NCBI GenBank assembly: GCA_937864365.1
Contig: CALMJT010000216.1
Location: 62,001 to 126,000 of the forward strand
Direction: 5' to 3'
DNA: 64,000 nt
DNA from: an uncultured Alteromonadales bacterium
GTDB lineage: Bacteria > Pseudomonadota > Gammaproteobacteria > Pseudomonadales > Cellvibrionaceae
The position numbers were made by a program, and so were the translations under genes. The notes under the pieces were generated by a model, which was not told where the DNA came from, made no database searches, and worked only from the letters and a program-made list of their open reading frames with translations. The stretch's first letter is position 1. Each line of letters opens with the position of its first letter. Positions 1 through 8,396 of the stretch are shown here, piece by piece.

Positions 1-108
1 TTCCGGATGTTCCAAATAGTGTGTCGTTAATTCGGCAACGGTGAAAGACTCTCCTTGGATTTCGTTAAGTGCGTGAAGGAGTTCGGGTTTTATATGGATC
101 ATGCTCAT
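1..108 (-). CDS. partial unknown protein, N-terminal 36 residues
   Basis: An open frame runs leftward from an ATG at 108 to the edge of the window without a stop. An alternative ATG lies at 102. The visible residues begin MSMIHIKPELLHALNEIQ. No family can be assigned from so little. It is divergent from the XRE-type regulator at 176, with operator-like repeats between them, so it may be regulated by that protein. No clear ribosome binding site is seen. The frame could also be a chance one, although it stays open to the edge. Confidence 0.4.
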   Translation of the reverse strand, partial: MSMIHIKPELLHALNEIQGESFTVAELTTHYLEHPE

Positions 109-127
109 GACGTAAATTGACGCGTAT

Positions 128-177
128 ATTGTCTCGAATTTCGCGACATTCTACCTTGTCTCTATCATCGAGACAAT
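128..177. promoter_or_regulatory. triple TTGTCTC half-site, likely XRE operator
   Basis: The 7-mer TTGTCTC occurs at 129-135 and 156-162, and inverted (GAGACAA) at 170-176. The outer pair forms 9-bp perfect inverted arms, ATTGTCTCG at 128-136 and CGAGACAAT at 169-177. The inner pair forms a compact dyad with a 7-base loop. The last half-site overlaps the ATG of the XRE gene. Inference: an autoregulatory operator between divergent genes. Confidence 0.5.
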
Positions 178-415
178 GAAGCCATCCTCATACTCACCTC
201 ACTACGACAAACTGCGCACCTGGATGAAGCAAAAACGGGAGGAGAGCGGTTTGTCTTTAAGGGCGGTGGCAAATATCGTAGGTCGCCATCACTCAGTGGT
301 AGGTAAAATGGAACAAGATCGGCGGAAAATTGAATTGATGGAGTTCGTTATATACTGTGAGGCTATTGGCGCTGACCCGCATGAGGGGCTCGGTCTTATC
401 ATTTCAAAGAAGTAA
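176..415 (+). CDS. small XRE-family helix-turn-helix protein
   Basis: This 79-residue protein is almost only a lambda-repressor-like HTH. Residues about 15-70 contain SLRAVANIVGRHHSVVGKME, the expected helix-turn-helix core, followed by a short tail. Such proteins bind operator DNA as dimers and commonly control mobile-element or toxin-antitoxin genes. The ATG at 176 has no Shine-Dalgarno sequence and overlaps the proposed operator, so the mRNA may be leaderless. Its target is not visible; the divergent gene at the window edge is the obvious candidate. HTH assignment is firm, role is inferred. Confidence 0.75.
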   Translation: MKPSSYSPHYDKLRTWMKQKREESGLSLRAVANIVGRHHSVVGKMEQDRRKIELMEFVIYCEAIGADPHEGLGLIISKK

Positions 416-761
416 TCTTATTATAAACAAGACAGTGCAAACTACGGTAAGCTCTATTTGAATACCGAATCTATAATTCAGAGGTATTCCACCCCACCAA
501 AATAATGCTCATCCCAAATAAGTGTGACAAATGCATCTATCCAATCCATAGTGAAACACCCACAACACGCAGCCAAACCTAAGACTTGGACATTGTCGCA
601 ACGACGCCAACTCAAGCGACTGAAGGACTTTCTTTTTGCAGCAAGCTGGTAGAATTATACTTCAGCCCCTCATCGATAGATCAAACTTATGGAACTATAT
701 TCTTAACCTTCGCTCTGAGTGTCGATTAAATTGCAGAGCATAAATAACAGTTAAACTAGAT
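416..761. other. intergenic, no gene recognised
   Basis: This is 346 bases between the XRE gene and the metal operon. I see no convincing ORF, RNA or repeat. The right part must hold the promoter of the downstream cus-type operon, but I could not identify a clear -35/-10 pair or a metal-regulator dyad there. Confidence 0.4.
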
Positions 762-1190
762 GTGAATAAGTTACGATCTACTCATTGGGCCAAAAGGGCT
801 CTAACCGTATTGATGCTTTGCGCGTTATTGCTGCAGGTACAGTCGGTTTTTGCTTGCCAAATGATGGATCACAGCGGCCCTATTGAGCAGTGCTGCTGTG
901 ACAATGAATGCTCACCTGCGGCAGTAGGTGAAAATCAAAATTCTGCGATGCAATGCTGCGATTATGGACTGGAAGTTTCCATGGACGTGGATATTGATGA
1001 AGAGCACCCCGTTCTTCTCACTTCGCATTCCTCTCTCGATCCACCGCCGATCTCTGTCTATTTTATACTGGCCGCCTTATGGCCCGAGCTTGAACAAACC
1101 TCTCCGGCCCCAGCCCTTTGGGATCTGGACTCTCAACCCGCCCATCCAGGAACCGAAACCTGGATGTCTACCTTGCGCTTACGTATCTAA
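762..1190 (+). CDS. secreted Cys-rich protein heading the Cus operon
   Basis: This 142-residue protein starts at a GTG. It has a signal peptide at residues 1-31 (basic start, then LMLCALLLQVQSVFA). The mature N-terminus is rich in potential metal ligands: CQMMDHS at the cut, then QCCCDNEC and QCCDYG. The second half, from about residue 80, is Pro-rich and without recognisable domain. It lies 108 bases before the outer-membrane efflux gene in the same direction. Position and Cys/Met/His content suggest a periplasmic metal-binding accessory protein, as small proteins heading czc and cop operons often are. I cannot name a family. Confidence 0.6.
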   Translation: MNKLRSTHWAKRALTVLMLCALLLQVQSVFACQMMDHSGPIEQCCCDNECSPAAVGENQNSAMQCCDYGLEVSMDVDIDEEHPVLLTSHSSLDPPPISVYFILAALWPELEQTSPAPALWDLDSQPAHPGTETWMSTLRLRI

Positions 1191-1298
1191 GACACTCCTC
1201 CAATCCTGACTCGCTCGGGATAAAAATTCAGCGTTTTTGTTAACACCGTCAGCTTTGAATGGCTGACGCTTAAACCTTGATTTTTAGAGGAGTTCCTC

Positions 1299-2612
1299 GT
1301 GAATTTTTACACATTTCTGGTGCCATTTGGATTGGCACTACTAGTGGCCGGGGTCTGGCCCGTTCCTGCTACAGCTTCGGAAGAAGCTGAGTGCAGCATC
1401 CCCACAATTGTGAGAATCGAAGATCTCGTGAGGCATTCGCTGGCATGTAACGGCACTCAACAGGCCATAGATGCCCGTTGGGAAGCACAACTGCTTCGCG
1501 CCGAGGTGGTTGGCTACCTGGATGACCCAAAACTTTCGGTGGGCGTTGCCCCACAAACCCTGGGCGATGAGCGATTTGACGATGGATATATCGTTGAACT
1601 CAGCCAACCGTTGCCCTGGCCGGGCGTTTTGTCTTTGCGAAAACAAGCGGCAGGCGCCCAGGCCGATGCTCTAGGGGCCATGCAACTGCAGGGGCGGGTA
1701 AATCTCGCCAAACAGGTCCGACTGGCCTACGCCCAATGGCAATACCACCTGCAATTATTGTTGATTAATCAACGCCATCAGGCGCTCTGGCAGGAGTTTC
1801 TTACCGTCGTGCGCGCAAAGTACGCGGCGGGCACAGCCGCCAAGTCCGATGTCTTGCATGCGACGCATGAATATCATTTGTTGTTGCAGGAAGCCATTGA
1901 ACTGAAAGCACGTGTTGAGCGTGATCTCAGTGAAATGAAGCGATTGGGCAATCTGGATCAAGGTACGCCCATTGAGTTGAACATCCTCCTACCGCTGACA
2001 GATTTTCCAGACGAGCAATGGCGGAGTTCTATGGCCAAGCTCGAGCAGCAGCCGCGTATGCAGATGCTAAACGCGCAACAGCAGCAAAAAAACGTCGAAC
2101 TCTCTTTAGCCGAAAAAGATCGCTATCCCTCGTTCAACGCCATGGCCCGCTATAACAGTTTATGGATCAATGAGGAGAAGCGTTGGGTAGTCGGTGTAGG
2201 TGTGAGCTTGCCGTTTACGTTTAGCAAGCGCAGTCGGCGCGAAGATAGCCTGCGGGCCGAACAACTTGCCTTACGTTGGGAACAACAGGATCTGCATACC
2301 CAGCTACGAGAAGTGTTGATTCAAACGCACAGCCACTGGCAGCAAGCACAAGATGTCTATGCCTTGTACCAGCAAGAACTTCTGCCGCTTGCCGAAGAAA
2401 CTCACACCACCGCACAAGACGAATACCGATCGGGAAGCGGTGATTTTTTAACAATACTCACGGCCCAACGTCAGCTGCTTTCCACTCGACGTGCGGCTGA
2501 AAAAGCCCTGCGCGATCAATATGTGCAATTTTCCCAGCTTTTGGCCGCATCTGGCGTGGTTTTCAAAACCGAGCTAAATGCCGACGATCTGGAGGTCAGT
2601 CATCATGATTAA
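1299..2612 (+). CDS. cusC: TolC-family outer-membrane efflux protein (CusC/CzcC type)
   Basis: A 437-residue outer-membrane channel of the TolC/OEP family, the exit duct of a tripartite metal efflux pump. It has a signal peptide at residues 1-26, then two OEP repeats rich in Gln, Leu and Ala coiled-coil heptads; the second half contains the typical EEYRSGSGDF-like helix (DEYRSGSGDFLTILTAQRQL). Start is GTG with AGAGGAG 6 bases upstream. The stop overlaps the next gene by 8 bases, so the two are translationally coupled. With the CusB and CusA homologues downstream, it most likely exports Cu(I)/Ag(I). The symbol is assigned by context; sequence alone only supports the family. Confidence 0.85.
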   Translation: MNFYTFLVPFGLALLVAGVWPVPATASEEAECSIPTIVRIEDLVRHSLACNGTQQAIDARWEAQLLRAEVVGYLDDPKLSVGVAPQTLGDERFDDGYIVELSQPLPWPGVLSLRKQAAGAQADALGAMQLQGRVNLAKQVRLAYAQWQYHLQLLLINQRHQALWQEFLTVVRAKYAAGTAAKSDVLHATHEYHLLLQEAIELKARVERDLSEMKRLGNLDQGTPIELNILLPLTDFPDEQWRSSMAKLEQQPRMQMLNAQQQQKNVELSLAEKDRYPSFNAMARYNSLWINEEKRWVVGVGVSLPFTFSKRSRREDSLRAEQLALRWEQQDLHTQLREVLIQTHSHWQQAQDVYALYQQELLPLAEETHTTAQDEYRSGSGDFLTILTAQRQLLSTRRAAEKALRDQYVQFSQLLAASGVVFKTELNADDLEVSHHD

Positions 2613-4209
2613 TCCATCAAACGGAATAACAAAAGAATATGTCATTGGCATATCCGCGCTGGTCGCTATCTTGGTCGTTGTCCTTGTGGCCGTGCAGGTT
2701 GATTGGGGTTCAAAGTTTTCCTCTTCAGGTCATTCGATATCATCAGCGAATCCGGACTTTGTTCAAGCGGGGCCTTGGCAGGTTGCGGTGAGCGTGGAAC
2801 CTGAAACCCCTCAAGTGGGTGAAAACCGCATCACCGTCCAGGTGAAAGATCAGGAAGGCAAGCCGGTGTCAGGCGCTAAGGTTCGGGCCGTTGGCGAGAT
2901 GCTCGCAATGGGTACTATGCCTGCCATGTACGCCCAGGCCGACATTCAAGAAAACGCTCCGGGCGTCTACCAGGGTGATTTTGAACTGATAATGGCCGGC
3001 AGCTGGCCCCTGGCGGTCGATGTGGCGATGGATGAGGCGCACCACGTGGATTTGGCTTTTGATATGGCAACCGGGCGTAGGGGTATCCAACTCACAACAG
3101 CTACCCCTTCGGGAGATGTGGCCTACCACACCTGCTCAATGCACCCCTCAGTGAAATCGGCAGCACCCGGCACCTGTCCCATTTGCGGAATGAACTTAGT
3201 ACCGGTTACCCGCGAAGAGTTGCAAAGCGGTAGCGTAATGGTTGACGAAGGACGCAGGCAAACGATAGGCGTCAAAACCGGCAAAGTAATTCGCGCCCCC
3301 TTTGCGGTTCCCATCCGCTTGCAAGGGCAAATCACCTACGACGAAACACGCTTGATGGCGATCAGCCTGCGCTTTGACGGCTGGATCGGTGAACTGTATG
3401 CAGACTTTGAAGGTAAACCCGTTCGTAAGGGCGACAAGCTTTTTACCGTTTACAGCCCGGACTTGCTATCCCTGCAGGAAGAATACCTGGAAACCGTGAA
3501 GCGCAGTCGTCAAGACGCGGTAGGCAACCAGCGCCAGGCGTTGGTCAGCGCCAGTCGCAAGCGTTTAACTTTGTGGGGGCTTAACAACGCGCAAATTGAC
3601 TGGCTGGAAAAGCAAGGCCAAGCTCAGGACTATGTTCCCTTGTTTGCGCCCGTCGATGGGGTGGTCATACAGAAAAATATCATTGCCGGTGCCGCCTTTA
3701 GCCAAGGACAAACCCTCCTTAAAATTGCGGATCTGTCTTCCTTATGGATAGAGGCATTCGCCTACGAACAGGATTTACCGTTAATCGAATCGGGCATGTC
3801 AGCTTCGGTGCGTCTCACCAATATTCCAGGTGACGAATGTACGGCGACGGTGATGCAGGTCGATCCTTTTCTCGGTGAAAACACCCGTACCGCCCGTGTT
3901 CGGCTTCAGGTGGACAATGCCGAAGGTCAGTTAAAACCGGGGTTATTTGCGCGCGTCACACTGAAGTCGGAGTTTGGAGAGATGCGCCTGATTCCCAAAG
4001 ATGCCGTCCTGGTTTCCGGCGAAAAACGCATCGTATTTAAAGATTTAGGAGAAGGCCGATTAAAACCGGTAACGGTGCGCACGGGTTACAGTGACGATGA
4101 GTATGTGGTGGTGCGGAGAGGATTAGAGGAAGGCGACAAGATTGTCACCTCTGGCAATTTCCTGATTGCGGCGGAAAGTAAACTCAAGGCGGGGATTGAT
4201 CAATGGTAG
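2605..4209 (+). CDS. cusB: CusB-like periplasmic adaptor with extra N-terminal domains
   Basis: A 534-residue membrane-fusion protein linking the RND pump to the outer-membrane channel. The ATG at 2605 is chosen because GGAGG lies 9 bases before it; an in-frame ATG at 2578 lacks this. Layout: membrane anchor at about 10-36; a FixH/YtkA-like beta domain at about 50-155; a heavy-metal-binding motif at 174-201 (YHTCSMHP then CPICGMNL); then barrel-sandwich, hairpin and beta-barrel regions of the HlyD/CusB fold to the end. The Cys/Met/His motif is the known soft-metal docking site of this family. It overlaps cusC by 8 and cusA by 7 bases. Confidence 0.88.
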   Translation: MINPSNGITKEYVIGISALVAILVVVLVAVQVDWGSKFSSSGHSISSANPDFVQAGPWQVAVSVEPETPQVGENRITVQVKDQEGKPVSGAKVRAVGEMLAMGTMPAMYAQADIQENAPGVYQGDFELIMAGSWPLAVDVAMDEAHHVDLAFDMATGRRGIQLTTATPSGDVAYHTCSMHPSVKSAAPGTCPICGMNLVPVTREELQSGSVMVDEGRRQTIGVKTGKVIRAPFAVPIRLQGQITYDETRLMAISLRFDGWIGELYADFEGKPVRKGDKLFTVYSPDLLSLQEEYLETVKRSRQDAVGNQRQALVSASRKRLTLWGLNNAQIDWLEKQGQAQDYVPLFAPVDGVVIQKNIIAGAAFSQGQTLLKIADLSSLWIEAFAYEQDLPLIESGMSASVRLTNIPGDECTATVMQVDPFLGENTRTARVRLQVDNAEGQLKPGLFARVTLKSEFGEMRLIPKDAVLVSGEKRIVFKDLGEGRLKPVTVRTGYSDDEYVVVRRGLEEGDKIVTSGNFLIAAESKLKAGIDQW

Positions 4210-7200
4210 ATTCAAACGAAGCCACGCGAGTTGACGATGCCGAGACAAAGCCGCCAGAGCATCAACAACCCAGCAGTTGGGTGGCGCGGCTGATTTCCTA
4301 TTGTGCTCACAAACCCGGCATTACGATTCTGTTGGTGCTGATCGCCGCCGTGTGGGGCTATCGCAGTTTTTTCCAGGCCCCACTGGACGCCATTCCGGAT
4401 TTGTCGGATGCCCAGGTCATTGTCTATACCCAATGGCAAGGCCGCAGTCCCGATCTGGTAGAAGATCAAATTACCTATCCGCTCACCACGGCCTTACTCT
4501 CCGCCCCTAACGTGCGTTTTGTGCGTGGCCAGAGTTTTCTGGGGTCGAGCTTCGTATATGTGATCTTCGAGGATGGTACCGATATTTATTGGGCGCGTTC
4601 CCGAGTATTGGAATATTTGAATACCGTGTCCAGTCAGCTCCCCGATAATGTCCAGCCCACCCTGGGGCCGGATGCCACAGGCGTGGGTTGGGTGTTTCAG
4701 TATGCACTGGTGGACAAAACAGGCCAGCATGACCTGTCCGAGTTAAGAGCCATCCAGGACTTCAAACTGCGTTACTGGCTAACGGCTATAGATGGTGTTG
4801 CCGAAGTCGCGTCTATTGGAGGGTTCGTCAAGGAATATCAGGTACAGGTCGATCCACACCGCCTGGCGAGCTTTGGTATTGACCTCCCCAAGGTCATTGA
4901 AGCGATACGCCGTTCCAATAACGATGTCGGCGGTCGGGTGCTGGAAATCGCAGGCCACGAACATTTCATACGCGGCCGCGGCTACCTGAAATCCCCGGCG
5001 GATTTGGAAAAAGTCGTCATCGGCGTGGATGACAACCATGTTCCGATCAAACTGTCCCAGGTGGCGGATGTGACGCTGGGCCCTGCCATGCAGCGAGGCT
5101 TGGCTGAACTGGATGGCGAAGGTCAGACGGTCGGAGGCATCGTGGTCATGCGTTACGGTGAGAACGCCCTTGACGTGATCGACCGAGTCAAACAACGCCT
5201 GAAGGACGTCGAAGCTGGTTTACCGGACGGGGTGGAAGTGGTGATCACCTATGACCGTTCCGATTTAATTTTACGGGCCATCAATGCCCTAAAAAACACC
5301 TTGATCGAAGAAATGGTGGTGGTGACGCTGATTATCATGGCGTTCCTACTACATGTCCGGTCGGCGCTGGTGGCCTGCATCACCTTACCGATTGCCATTC
5401 TGTTGTCATTTATCCCTATGGCGTTCCAAGGGCTTACGGCCAACATCATGTCCCTGGGCGGTATTGCGGTAGCGATCGGGGCAATGGTGGATGCCGCCGT
5501 GGTGATGATGGACAACATTCACAAACGGCTGGATAAAAATGGCGATAGTGGCAACCGAAAAGCCGTGATCATCCGTGCGATGCAGGACGTCGGACCCAGT
5601 ATTTTCTTTTCTCTGGTGATTATCACTATCTCGTTCATCCCGGTGTTTGCCTTAGAAGCCACCGAAGGCCGACTCTTCAAACCGCTGGCTTTCACCAAGA
5701 CCTACAGCATGGCCTTTGCCGCAATTTTATCGGTGACCTTGATCCCGGCACTCGCCGTCTTGTTAGTGCGGGGCAAAATTCACGCCGAGCGCAATCCACT
5801 GAACCGATGGCTGCTCGCTCTCTTCCTGCCCATGATCCGCTTTTGCATTCGCTTTCGTTGGCCGGTCGTCGCGGTGGCCGTGGTGTCTCTGGTACTGACC
5901 TGGCCGGTGGCCCGGCAGTTGGGCAATGAGTTTATGCCCCCTTTAAATGAGGGCAGTATTCTTTACATGCCCACAGCGCTGCCGGGAATGTCCATCACTG
6001 AAGCCGGCAAGGTACTGCAAAGCATGGATGCGCAGCTCAAAAGCTTTCCCGAAGTGGAGCGGGTCTTTGGCAAAGTCGGCCGTTCGACCAGCGCGACCGA
6101 CCCGGCGCCGCTGTCTATGGTGGAAACCGTCATCACCCTGAAGCCCAAGGATCAATGGCGTGAGGGGCTGACCTGGGATGACCTGATTGCCGAGATGGAT
6201 GAAAAGCTGCGCTATCCCGGCATGCCCAATATCTGGTGGATGCCGATCCAGACACGCACCGAGATGCTGGCGACCGGGATTCGCAGCACCCTTGGTATCA
6301 AGGTCTTTGGTGACGATCTCAGCCAGATTGAAGAAACCGCCGTGGCGATAGAGAAGGCCTTGCAAGCGGATTCACGCACCGCACCCTATACCCGCAGCGC
6401 GTTCGCCGAGCGTTCGACCGGGGGTTATTTTTTGGATTTTGATATCAATCGGGACGCCGCTGCGCGTTATGGCTTGAATGTGATGGATGTCGAAGAGGTA
6501 TTGATGACGGCTGTGGGTGGTATGCCCGCCACGCAAACAGTGGAGGGACGTGAACGCTATGAGGTGATGGTGCGTTACGCACGGGACTATCGTGACTCCA
6601 TTGAAGCACTAGAGAAGGTACTGGTGCCCACCAAAACCGGCACGCAGGTACCAATTACGGAGGTGGCGGATATCGAATTTCGCTCCGGGGCGCCCATGAT
6701 CCGCAACGAGGACGGCCAATTAGTTGGTTTCGTGTTCGTTGACCTTAAAGGCGACTTGGGTGTAGCCGACTACGTCACGCAAGCCAAGCAGGTCGTTTCC
6801 GAACAGGTGGCATTGCCGGCAGGTTACCGCCTGGGATGGGCGGGCCAGTTCCAGTATTTCGAGCGGGCCAAGGCCAAATTGCAGTGGGTGATACCGGCAA
6901 CCTTATTGGCTGTCTTTCTATTGCTCTATCTACACCGTGGTCGTTTCAGTGACACGATGTTTGTACTGTCGGCCATGCCCTTTGCCTTGATGGGCTCGAT
7001 CTGGCTGCTGTTTCTGCTCAATTACAAACTCAGTGTGGCGGTATGGGTCGGCATGATTGCGATGGCCGGTCTGGCGGCGGAGTTGGGTTTATTGATGCTG
7101 CACTACCTGGACGATGCGTTGCAAAAACCGGAAGCACTGGATTCAAAAAACCGACTGGATGAGTTTCACGAAAAAGTCGCGCAAAGCGCCGCGCAACGTA

Positions 7201-7409
7201 TTCGGCCGATGCTAATGACCAGCCTAACTTTACTGATTTCGTTGATTCCCATTTTAATTAGCGATGGCACCGGAGCCGATGTCATGAAACGTATTGCCGC
7301 GCCCATGATTGGGGGGACGGCTTCGGCGCTAATTGGCGTGTTATTGGTCTTTCCTGCGTTGTTTGTTGTGTGGAAGCGTCCCATCATTGAAACATCACCT
7401 GAAAACTGA
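4203..7409 (+). CDS. cusA: CusA-like heavy-metal RND efflux pump
   Basis: A 1068-residue inner-membrane RND transporter of the heavy-metal efflux (HME) family, driven by the proton gradient. TM1 lies at about 33-50, and two large periplasmic loops alternate with clustered TM blocks. Recognisable signatures are LDAIPDLSDAQV after TM1, GAMVDAAVVMMDNIHKR in TM4 and RTEMLATGIRSTLGIKVFG in the porter domain. Methionines in the porter loops fit Cu(I)/Ag(I) transport. GAMVDAAVVMM in TM4 differs from the [11 protein letters not shown] form of CzcA-type pumps (compare the gene at 9761-12874). Substrate is inferred from family and operon; no copper sensor is adjacent. Confidence 0.9.
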   Translation: MVDSNEATRVDDAETKPPEHQQPSSWVARLISYCAHKPGITILLVLIAAVWGYRSFFQAPLDAIPDLSDAQVIVYTQWQGRSPDLVEDQITYPLTTALLSAPNVRFVRGQSFLGSSFVYVIFEDGTDIYWARSRVLEYLNTVSSQLPDNVQPTLGPDATGVGWVFQYALVDKTGQHDLSELRAIQDFKLRYWLTAIDGVAEVASIGGFVKEYQVQVDPHRLASFGIDLPKVIEAIRRSNNDVGGRVLEIAGHEHFIRGRGYLKSPADLEKVVIGVDDNHVPIKLSQVADVTLGPAMQRGLAELDGEGQTVGGIVVMRYGENALDVIDRVKQRLKDVEAGLPDGVEVVITYDRSDLILRAINALKNTLIEEMVVVTLIIMAFLLHVRSALVACITLPIAILLSFIPMAFQGLTANIMSLGGIAVAIGAMVDAAVVMMDNIHKRLDKNGDSGNRKAVIIRAMQDVGPSIFFSLVIITISFIPVFALEATEGRLFKPLAFTKTYSMAFAAILSVTLIPALAVLLVRGKIHAERNPLNRWLLALFLPMIRFCIRFRWPVVAVAVVSLVLTWPVARQLGNEFMPPLNEGSILYMPTALPGMSITEAGKVLQSMDAQLKSFPEVERVFGKVGRSTSATDPAPLSMVETVITLKPKDQWREGLTWDDLIAEMDEKLRYPGMPNIWWMPIQTRTEMLATGIRSTLGIKVFGDDLSQIEETAVAIEKALQADSRTAPYTRSAFAERSTGGYFLDFDINRDAAARYGLNVMDVEEVLMTAVGGMPATQTVEGRERYEVMVRYARDYRDSIEALEKVLVPTKTGTQVPITEVADIEFRSGAPMIRNEDGQLVGFVFVDLKGDLGVADYVTQAKQVVSEQVALPAGYRLGWAGQFQYFERAKAKLQWVIPATLLAVFLLLYLHRGRFSDTMFVLSAMPFALMGSIWLLFLLNYKLSVAVWVGMIAMAGLAAELGLLMLHYLDDALQKPEALDSKNRLDEFHEKVAQSAAQRIRPMLMTSLTLLISLIPILISDGTGADVMKRIAAPMIGGTASALIGVLLVFPALFVVWKRPIIETSPEN

Positions 7410-7419
7410 TTGCTGCTGT

Positions 7420-7449
7420 GAAGACACAGATGATTTTATCTGTGTCTTC
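7420..7449. terminator. bidirectional hairpin between cusA and the mer run
   Basis: Perfect 12-bp arms (GAAGACACAGAT and ATCTGTGTCTTC) enclose a 6-base loop GATTTT, between the convergent cusA and the last gene of the minus-strand metal cluster. There is no strong T-run on either side, so termination may be imperfect or Rho-aided. Confidence 0.65.
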
Positions 7450-7676
7450 TAACCCTTTGCTTTCGAACAGCAAGCTTTATCTTGTTGTATTGGAGGACAT
7501 GGAACAGTTCCAAAGGAACAAAATACACAGCAGTCTTCTGGCTTAGGCCGCAGCACGGTTTGGCAGCTTTCACACTGATAAAACCATTGGCAGGCATCAG
7601 TTGGCATTGTTTCCTGTTTTTCATGTCCGCACTCTGGGCAAGTAAGTACAGATTCTAATACGACAGCCTTACTCAT
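7449..7676 (-). CDS. GDCCVxC-domain small metal-resistance protein
   Basis: This 75-residue protein has two zinc-ribbon-like Cys pairs (CPEC near 14-17, CESC near 35-38) and a C-terminal EDCCVFCSFGTVPCPPIQ block. The latter matches the GDCCVxC-domain family, small (seleno)proteins known near mercury and arsenic resistance genes. Here the first residue of the motif is Glu and all thiol positions are Cys, so it is a non-selenium version. It overlaps the merP stop by 8 bases and is the last gene of the mer unit. Function is not established; a thiol-based mercury or redox role is inferred from the neighbours. Confidence 0.75.
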   Translation of the reverse strand: MSKAVVLESVLTCPECGHEKQETMPTDACQWFYQCESCQTVLRPKPEDCCVFCSFGTVPCPPIQQDKACCSKAKG

Positions 7677-7959
7677 TCGTGTCGCTCAACCCTAACTTCG
7701 AAGGGTAACCTGCGTTGGTAGTGGCTTCTATCAATGAGGCAACTTCCGTTTTTTCATCATCAAAAATCACAATTGCCAACTTGGTTTTATAGCTCACATC
7801 TGCAGATATAACACCATCTACCCTTTTAAGCGCCTTTTTGACCGTAATTGGACAGGTCGCACAATTCATCGTCGGTACACTCAAAGTGACTTGTTGCTCC
7901 CCAGCAAACGCGAAACTGGTATACAGGAAACAGAGTATCAATAGCATTGCTCTTTTCAT
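7669..7959 (-). CDS. merP: MerP periplasmic mercury-binding protein
   Basis: A 96-residue periplasmic protein with a signal peptide (MKRAMLLILCFLYTSFAFA) and one HMA domain. The HMA loop reads PTMNCATCPITV, the GMTCxxC-type Hg(II) site. MerP binds Hg(II) in the periplasm and hands it to MerT. The start at 7959 is chosen because GAGGTAA lies 6 bases upstream; an ATG six codons earlier lacks this. It follows merT by 10 bases and overlaps the next small gene. Confidence 0.88.
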   Translation of the reverse strand: MKRAMLLILCFLYTSFAFAGEQQVTLSVPTMNCATCPITVKKALKRVDGVISADVSYKTKLAIVIFDDEKTEVASLIEATTNAGYPSKLGLSDTNE

Positions 7960-7969
7960 GACTTTACCT

Positions 7970-8323
7970 CTATGCAAAAAATAATATCCAATACGGGCTG
8001 AAAATTAAGATTGCTGCTACTAGCACTGCAACACAGTACAGCAGCTTACGGTTTCGCTGCACCGTGGGGTCTGCGCAGGCTTCTCCTGTTATACAGGAAT
8101 CTCGACCTGTCAGTTCAGGCTTAAATATTCGCCATCCACTCCACCCGAACACAGCAATGACAACGGCAATAAAGAGTGGCCGGTAGGGCTCAAGCTCGGT
8201 CAGATTGGCTATCCAGGCGCCACTGATGCCAACACTCAAAAGTATGAGGGGGCCAGCGCAACAAAGGCTCGCTCCAATAGCGGCAACAATACCAGCAATA
8301 AGTGACCATGATGTTTTTGGCAC
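7970..8323 (-). CDS. merT: MerT mercuric ion transporter
   Basis: An inner-membrane protein of about 117 residues with three hydrophobic segments. The first carries the vicinal pair SLCCAGPL expected in MerT; the loop after TM2 has a second pair (DSCITGEACADP). LEPYRPLFIAV is also typical. MerT takes Hg(II) from MerP into the cytoplasm. I choose the GTG at 8323: GAGGTG lies just upstream, and the ATG at 8374 would sit inside the promoter/operator at 8363-8387. Without a reductase nearby, imported mercury would need one encoded elsewhere. Confidence 0.85.
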   Translation of the reverse strand: MPKTSWSLIAGIVAAIGASLCCAGPLILLSVGISGAWIANLTELEPYRPLFIAVVIAVFGWSGWRIFKPELTGRDSCITGEACADPTVQRNRKLLYCVAVLVAAILIFSPYWILFFA

Positions 8324-8362
8324 AGTACACCTCAAGAAAAGCGAAAGATAGCTGAAGTATAA

Positions 8363-8387
8363 ACTCCGTACCAAGGTACGGAGTCAA
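8363..8387 (-). promoter_or_regulatory. mer operator/promoter
   Basis: A perfect 22-bp palindrome (10-bp arms, ACTCCGTACC and its complement, two central bases) spans 8363-8384. On the minus strand it overlaps a -35 TTGACT (8387-8382), with TATACT or TTATAC 19-20 bases on as -10. This over-long spacer with a dyad in it is the MerR activation architecture, and the GTAC cores match mer operators. It drives merT-merP and lies just after the merR stop. Confidence 0.85.
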
Positions 8388-8396
8388 GGCTAAGTA

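Noticed and set aside
762-1209. Second plus-strand frame (928-1209) overlapping the Cys-rich secreted protein
   Set aside because: The frame with a signal peptide and Cys clusters is the plausible one; the other has no export signal or motif.
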